From: Phoenix dactylifera
Taxonomy: Eukaryota > Streptophyta > Magnoliopsida > Arecales > Arecaceae
NCBI RefSeq assembly: GCF_009389715.1
Contig: NC_052401.1
Span: 3,011,530-3,075,529 of the forward strand
Length of the DNA: 64,000 nt
Reading direction: 5' to 3'
Part shown: piece by piece, positions 57,701 to 64,000 of the stretch
Numbering within the stretch: the stretch's first letter is position 1
Layout: each line of letters opens with the position of its first letter
Made by a program: the position numbers and the translations under genes
Notes under the pieces: model-generated
Database searches by the model: none
What the model was told of the DNA's origin: nothing
The model's input: the letters and a program-made list of their open reading frames with translations, nothing else

Positions 57701-60100
57701 GATGAGGTTTACTAATGTTTAAGTAATGGTGGATTGGGAGGGATTGTGAATTTAAAATAGAAAATAAAAGAGAGTAGTTGAGAAATTTTAGCTTTAGGTT
57801 CACCATCTAATTAATTTTCTTTGTATTTCTCAGATCATTGATTGAGGAAAATTTCACAAACATTCTGAAAACTATTAGTTGGTGACTTGGTGTGAAGGTA
57901 TTCAAACTATGGATTACACATTTCACCAGTTAGTAATAAAACATTGGAAGGAAAGAGTACTTTCAGGACTCTTTGGTCAAGCAGTTATTTGTTAGATTAA
58001 GTTCTAGAGTCACTAGGATTCTACCATCGTATTTATAATTTTCTATGAGTAGAGCTTGATAATGGTCTAAATTTTGTAATGAAAGAACTTATTATTCAAT
58101 AAAATATGGATTGAAAACTATATCCCCCTCTTTCCTTGTACATTTCTTTCTCTTCCCATCTTCTTTTCATGCCTCTTCTTTTCACCTCCCCTATAAACTG
58201 ATGTTCAGCCTCTGACGGCCCAAACTATCTCGTCTTCCTGGTTCTAACAGCAATCAGATGATATGAGGTTGAGGTACTTCAATGCATCCAATAGGGCGTG
58301 TTTCTTAACAGCTCAATCTTGCTTCCTGCACCTTTCTTTCTTCCTCATTGACAGACTCTTTAATTTTAAGTTGTATCATTTTAGTAACAAAGAAAATTGG
58401 TGTCAAAGTACATTCTTAGCAATTCAGATAAATTTTGACCGTTAAATTTCCACAGACACAAGAAGCTTTGAGACTCATGACTATCAAAAACAAGCTTAAG
58501 GGACCCAAACCTACATAGAAGAAATTAAATTGCCATTTTAGACTTTCCGGTTTCTACCTTCATTTATATTTTATTTATTTCAAAAATTATATGAACTGGG
58601 AAATTTATGAAGGTTAAGAAAAGTTGTAGGAGTACATGTCCACAATAAATGAACACTATTGAGCTTTTGTGGAAATAGCACTAAAAAGTGCCAGTTTCGT
58701 TTCCTTTTAACTCAATCAAAATGTGTTGATAGTGATGCAGTGGATTCCATTATAGGATTCCCTATGACATCCCAGATTTAGTAATTTCTGAACATATAAT
58801 TGATGAAATGTTGTTTGCAAAGATGCCCCCATGCACTAGCCCTTCCCTGTCCTCATCCTCTTTTCTTTTTTATCTCCTTGTTCTTTCATGCTTTTCTTTC
58901 CCTCTTAACTATATTAATAATCTATCTATTTCCCTTGCTAACATTAATCAATATAGAACTAAAGAAAATTGGAGGTATAGGGGCTCTAGGATGCCTTCTC
59001 ATCACACCTCTTGGGCATGGACTTCTATGACCTCTTCCTCAACTTCTGCAAACTACTGCTTTCAGCTGTAAATAATATCAAATAGATGAGAAAGGAGAAA
59101 TAAATAATGAACTGCATACCATCTTTTTTTTCCATTCTATTTTGGAAGTGTCAAGTATTTGTGGTGAGAAAGTGGAGTTATCAACTTATCATAAGGGAAT
59201 TAAAGGGAAGAAGATAGATTTTCATAATCCGAAAGATTGCACGAATGGAGCCGAATTCTTGGAGGAACATGAAGAGCTAAGGACACAAAAATTCCCTAGA
59301 CGTAAAGGTTACCATTGATATGAACATGGATTCTTTTTCTTAAAAAATAAAGATTACAATTTGAATCTCTTTCAGAGTTTGATTCAAATGTCAACTCCAA
59401 CACCAGGGGTTTCATATTCAAGAGCACCAATGATTTAATCAAGCAATCTGTCATGGAGGCTTGCTTTTGACGGACTCTACAAGGATATTCAATTATTTAG
59501 AAGCATACATTCCTGTGCGCCTCTTGGAAATGTAATGCAGTTTATGGAATCTAATTCAAAGTTATTCATATAAGCAGGGAATGCATCATCAACATAACTT
59601 CTAAATAATTCTAAACCATAGATGTGACACTCAATCATTTGTTTCAGAAATGTCAGCAGAAAGTGGTGGGCTTATAAACTAGAAGCCAACAGTGCTGGAT
59701 GAGAGTCCATCATGACAACCTTGAATGTAGCCCATTTTATGAGAAGGCTGATAATTATTTCCATACAACAGCTAGAAACTTCTTAAGCAGAGAAACTAAG
59801 GGCTAAAGATTCAGTGAAAATTGTATTAATGGAAGCTTCTATTAACAAATTGAAATACACAACAACAGGTAAATGATACAGGAAAGCAGGGGTAGAAATT
59901 GTAACCATGACATTGGAAGTCTTCAAAAGACTGTGGAATGAAATTAAAATATCCAGAGCTGCAAATAGGAGTGAACAAACTAATACATCAAAAATCTAAG
60001 ATATATTTTAGTAAACAAAATAAGGGAGAGGCGACATCTCCTTCAAAACACAACAAAATGCTTAGCACCATGACTCTCGTTAACAGGAAAGACACAGAAA
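54760..60100. other. long intergenic region, no gene seen
   Basis: AT-rich. I searched both strands for exon-like frames with family resemblance and found none. Short T/C-rich frames (for example 58800-59071) are compositional. Confidence 0.35.
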
Positions 60101-60102
60101 AG

Positions 60103-60140
<38 letters not shown>
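60101..60140. repeat. (GA)n microsatellite, one interruption
   Basis: AGAGAG run broken by one AA at about 60119-60120. Confidence 0.9.
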
Positions 60141-61176
60141 TCGGGATTTGCACGAGAATAAAATTTGCAATATGGCTAGTATTAGAATAGTAAGTGGAAA
60201 GAAGCTCCATGTGATATATCTCATTTGGAAATAACCATATCTTTGAAATGATCTCAGGCAAAAGACTCAATTATTTGATGCTGATGAAGATGTACATATT
60301 GGATCTCTGGTAGATGTATAGGTTATCTGTTCATTTGAAGTAAAAGGGATACTGTGGCTCCTAGGGCTGCTAGATACTATTTATTCCTCTCTCATTATTT
60401 TTTTTTTCCTTTTTGGTTTGAGTTTTAGCTAAGTCTAGTTATAAAGCAGTTGAATGGCTTGCACACTTTCAAAAGTGCATCACTAACACCATCTGTCTAC
60501 AGCTGACAGAATGCATAAGTATGTGATGCGGACCCTGATATGCCTCTAGATACTGCAGTAACATACTGGTTGCTTAACTGAGGAAGTAAATGATATCAAA
60601 GGAACAGATAAAATATAAGGAATGCTTGCCAGGGTAATATTACATCTAGAATATATAAGATATCAACACACGATTACATAATAACAGAATGAGATAATCA
60701 ATTTTCTGGATGACAAACACTGAATGCTGTTCCAATATTATGAGACTGTGGAAGAATGTTTGGGATGATTCATACTTTCTGAGCCCTTTTGTTTCTTAAA
60801 TAAGCAAAAAGAATCAAATTAATGCAATGAAGGGGAAAACACTGGGGCAGATTAAAGTAGTATTCGCAGGTGAACCATGGTAATCAGCAAAAAAGAAACA
60901 CATATTTAAGTTACCAATAAAGTATGCAAGCATGAAAGGCTTCACTTTCAACAAGAAAATACAAAATAATTGTGCATCTGTCACTGCTCTCTTTCAAACA
61001 GAAGTCTCCAATAGAGTTTCTTCATCCTTAGAATATATGAATAAACAATAACTCCAAAAACTGTAGAAGTTCCATATTGAAATAATAATTATCCGGGATA
61101 TACTGGAAAACCCATCTCTGAAGTTATCCTCAAGAAAAGACAGAAATGGTTTATTCTCCTGATCTAACTAGTAAGC
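60141..61176 (-). other. 3' flank of the TOC159-family gene
   Basis: AT-rich, no separate gene. Probably contains the 3' untranslated region of the adjacent minus-strand gene. Confidence 0.35.
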
Positions 61177-64000
61177 CTAAGACTCACCAGGCCGCAGACT
61201 CCTGAAGATCGCGACAGCAATTGGAAGGATTCCAGCCAGCGCAATCTGAAGCTGTTCTGAGGTGCTTGTCTTGATTGTGATCTGCCCACTCAGCTTGTTG
61301 TTCAGACCAACACGAACTGCCATCTTTGAATTCCTTCCAATGGGGAATTGAGACTGCAAATTTGCTCCCAAAGCCAAGTCATGGTGCCATCTCATGAGGG
61401 ACAATCCCAAGGTTGAAAGTGATTGGCCGATTGGATGATCCTTGTCGCGGAGACGTGCCTCGAAATTGGCTCCGAATGCTGTATCACCTTGTGCTCGGAT
61501 AGCACCAGTGCTTGCAACCAGACTCATCCTCTTTCCAATAGAAAATTGGTCCTCAATCTTCACTCCAGTTGCTACAGTTTCCCCTAAGAAAGTCACGGAC
61601 ATTCCTGCAGCAGTCTTATTCTTTTTCAAGTTCTTGAATTTGGTCTCACCACAAAGGATGTATGCAAGTTGCTTCCCAACGGTCTGGATGTCAAAGCCAG
61701 CAAGTGTCGAACCACTCTCCCCATGCTTGGCTGCAATTGAGGAATCCAAATGGATGCTGAATTCCTTTTTATCCTTGGTAACTTGAACAGATATGGCAGC
61801 AGGGAATTTGCCAGCAAACGCGAGGCTCTCTTCCAGGCTGACACCATCATAGCCACAGTCATGATCCCAACCATGTGTATCCAAAACAGGCCGAGCCAAA
61901 AGCTGTGATGTGGGCTCCAGGAAGCGATATCGATAAGTAGGACTATTGCAGTCAAATGAAGGTGGCAATGCCATGTCAGGAAGCGGGACAGGCACAGTTG
62001 CAGGAACATTATCCTGATCATAATCTTCGGTCAAGTCACCGTAACTAAAATTATTCTGACCATCCTTCCCTCTCTTCTTCAACTCCTTTAGTCTTCTAAG
62101 CTCCTCCTTCCACTGTTTCTTTTGAAGAAGTTTGACTCGGTAATCATATTCATCAAAATAGGCCCTCTTTTGCTCCTTAGTGAGCTTCGCAATCTGAGAT
62201 TTCCTCAGAGGTTTAAAGGGTGGAAGCTGATCATATTCATCTTCTGCTTCATCTTGATCACCATCTGAGAAGTCTTCCAAGTCAATATCAGAATCTCCAT
62301 TATCAGCACCCTGATCAGTGGATAGCTTTGGGTGTGCTCTAGACTGCAAGAGTGAAGATAACAAGTAGGGAAGTGGTGGTGAACGAAACCGGAATCCAAA
62401 TAACTTTCCAGGAGAAGGATCTTGAAGCTTCAAAAGAGAATTAGCTTCAGATAATATCTTCGAAGAGTAACACAGCAGGAGCATCTGAGGTCTCCAACTT
62501 ACGCCATTGGGAAGCACCCTTTGCCCCTCCCTATTTCTTCTGCAAGATGGGTGATTCTCTACAAGAGCCACTGGATTCATCAGACGCATATCCCCTGCTG
62601 CTTGCCGGATGGACTGCTGAACAACATGCGATCTCTGAGATATGAACACATCATAGCTCAAGGGAGAACCGTTGGGCCCATCTGGAGGAGCAGAAGCTGC
62701 ATGTGTGAGAGCTACAATTGCATTAAACCATATGGACGAGCCCAAAGTGCTGGTAATGGTTCTCAACAGGGGCAAATCATTAAGATCGCGTGTTTGGGTA
62801 TCAAGGCGATCTACATATAAAACAATATCGGGCGGACATTTGTTTGTGTACTTCTTAATGGATGAAAGGATCCTCCTGTTTGATGATTGGTCCATGACAC
62901 AAGCTCTGAGACCTGGAGTGTCTATAACACGAATTTTAACCCCATCAACAATTCCAACAATCTCCTTCACAAAAGATGTTGCTGGTTCAAATGCATTGGT
63001 TTGGGTTTTCTCTTCACCAAATATAGAATTTATGGTTGCACTCTTGCCCACTCCAGTCTTGCCAAGGACCAGAATGTTACAAGAGAAGTCCAGATCCTCT
63101 TTTCCCTCGGCTTCAAGCTGCAAGGCCCTCTTTCTTGCATTCTCATGGCTAAAGGCTTGATTTCTTTTCCTTCCATGTCTGATACCCTCAGCAAGGTCTA
63201 GACGATAAAGCACTTGGGCAGCCACTGTGTCCTCAGGTGAGTGTCCCAACCTATGCACGAGGCGGAGGAACTTCACCTTTATCAGCTCAACCTTCTCATG
63301 CAATTTCTTTTCTTCTTCAGTCATGTCATTCTCAGGCTCGGGTGCTACTGTCAGTTCAGAATTATTGAAAAGATTTGGTTGGGAATAGTGGGGAGGAGCA
63401 GGTCTGAGTGATGCAACTGAGGACCCCAAACCTGCTGGTCTGTCAACTGAGAAGATTCTACCAGCATCTTGAGAAGTAATGGTGATGCTTCCATCTGGTG
63501 AAGAACTAGTAGCTGCTTTGAGAAGTGCAGCTAAAGCAGCAGAGTCAAAAATTTCCTTCCCATCATCCTCCTCATCAGAATCTGAGGCAACCTGCCCATC
63601 TACGTTACCTTGGTAATTCCTTGAACCGTCAAAACCAGAGTAGCTACTACTGCTTGAAGAACCATCCTTCAATCCTTTTATAATTTGTTTGGCAGTTTCA
63701 GAGCTTTCCAGGATTGCAACCCTTGCAGGTCCACCAGAAACCATGCCTTCCTCTTCTTCCTCAGCTTCATTCTGTTCCACATCTTCACTGTCATCTGTCA
63801 CTTGAAAGCCATCAGTGTTAGGTTTCGCTTCTTCGTCCAAAACAGAACTTGGCAATAGACTTTCGCCAGTTATTTCATTGCCATTCCCATCTTCCATCAC
63901 ACCTAAAGTTTTCGGGATTTCTCCATCTGAACCCCTGCTGGTAGAACCCTCAGCAAGGATAGGCAATGATTTCACCTCCTGAGCTGATACCAAATCACCA
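61177..64000 (-). CDS. TOC159: TOC159-family preprotein import receptor of the outer chloroplast envelope, 5'-truncated by the window
   Basis: GTPase receptor that recognises transit peptides at the TOC complex. At least 938 codons are visible; the frame is open to the window edge (codons before 63993 read Gly-Asp), so the true start is outside. In visible numbering, an acidic A domain (about 1-230, Glu/Asp/Ser-rich, e.g. EEEEEG, DSDEEDDG) precedes the G domain. That has P-loop GKTGVGKS at 311-318, DTPG in the switch region, and CPPDIVLYVDRLDTQTRDL. The C-terminal M domain anchors in the membrane. It starts after an acidic linker (DSDIDLEDFSDGDQDE) and includes FKPLRKSQIAKL, YLEPTSQLL(A)RPVLD and GWDHDCGYDG. 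It ends ...RSLRPGES. No intron in 2.8 kb, as usual for this family. Assignment to TOC159 rather than TOC132/120 rests on residue resemblance in the G and M domains. Confidence 0.93.
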   Translation of the reverse strand, partial: GDLVSAQEVKSLPILAEGSTSRGSDGEIPKTLGVMEDGNGNEITGESLLPSSVLDEEAKPNTDGFQVTDDSEDVEQNEAEEEEEGMVSGGPARVAILESSETAKQIIKGLKDGSSSSSSYSGFDGSRNYQGNVDGQVASDSDEEDDGKEIFDSAALAALLKAATSSSPDGSITITSQDAGRIFSVDRPAGLGSSVASLRPAPPHYSQPNLFNNSELTVAPEPENDMTEEEKKLHEKVELIKVKFLRLVHRLGHSPEDTVAAQVLYRLDLAEGIRHGRKRNQAFSHENARKRALQLEAEGKEDLDFSCNILVLGKTGVGKSATINSIFGEEKTQTNAFEPATSFVKEIVGIVDGVKIRVIDTPGLRACVMDQSSNRRILSSIKKYTNKCPPDIVLYVDRLDTQTRDLNDLPLLRTITSTLGSSIWFNAIVALTHAASAPPDGPNGSPLSYDVFISQRSHVVQQSIRQAAGDMRLMNPVALVENHPSCRRNREGQRVLPNGVSWRPQMLLLCYSSKILSEANSLLKLQDPSPGKLFGFRFRSPPLPYLLSSLLQSRAHPKLSTDQGADNGDSDIDLEDFSDGDQDEAEDEYDQLPPFKPLRKSQIAKLTKEQKRAYFDEYDYRVKLLQKKQWKEELRRLKELKKRGKDGQNNFSYGDLTEDYDQDNVPATVPVPLPDMALPPSFDCNSPTYRYRFLEPTSQLLARPVLDTHGWDHDCGYDGVSLEESLAFAGKFPAAISVQVTKDKKEFSIHLDSSIAAKHGESGSTLAGFDIQTVGKQLAYILCGETKFKNLKKNKTAAGMSVTFLGETVATGVKIEDQFSIGKRMSLVASTGAIRAQGDTAFGANFEARLRDKDHPIGQSLSTLGLSLMRWHHDLALGANLQSQFPIGRNSKMAVRVGLNNKLSGQITIKTSTSEQLQIALAGILPIAVAIFRSLRPGES

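Noticed and set aside
60043..60270. Frames with Ser/Leu or Arg/Glu repeats
   Set aside because: Translation of the (GA)n microsatellite.

Overview
The window is nuclear DNA of a flowering plant. Genes have spliceosomal introns with GT..AG borders, and the encoded proteins are plant-specific: plastid pyruvate dehydrogenase E2, a TOC159-type chloroplast import receptor and an amino acid/H+ symporter. GC-rich coding exons in AT-rich spacer suggest a monocot. A palm is my guess from general impression, not something the sequence proves.

Layout. 1-15.3 kb has no convincing gene. It holds a decayed LINE 3' end, two copies of a roughly 270-bp inverted-terminus repeat, a diverged 43-bp minisatellite of about 24 copies, microsatellites and MITE-like or LTR-like remnants. 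15.7-17.6 kb is a six-exon amino acid permease gene broken by about 13 single-base indels although its protein signal is otherwise well preserved. 19466-32730 is a complete 13.3-kb Ty3/gypsy element of Tat type. It has CTTAT target duplications and LTRs that differ by eye at one base only. Gag-pol is interrupted by two in-frame TGA codons. Two related satellite-like arrays follow, and then a spliced three-exon antisense gene of 729 codons. The element sits beside a second, longer decayed LINE (about 32.8-34.7 kb).

36.6-41.3 kb carries plastid PDH-E2 in six exons, with an RTE-type LINE remnant in its large intron. 43.5-44.0 kb is a small intronless plant gene of unknown role. 45.7-49.5 kb on the minus strand holds an unrecognised exon-like frame and a broken two-exon copy of a twin-Cx9C (CMC4-like) gene. 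50.1-51.2 kb is a probable solo LTR with its own 36-bp repeat array. 51.65-54.6 kb (minus) is a complete three-exon hotdog thioesterase of ACOT13/THEM2 type, 149 residues. 54.8-61.1 kb shows no gene. 61.2-64.0 kb (minus) is the 3' part of a TOC159-family gene that runs off the window.

Functionally, PDH-E2 (acetyl-CoA for plastid fatty acid synthesis), the acyl-CoA thioesterase and the TOC receptor all relate to plastid or lipid metabolism. They are independent transcription units and nothing suggests an operon-like arrangement. The most interesting structure is the Tat element: its antisense gene retains introns, and its repeats show a nested derivation.
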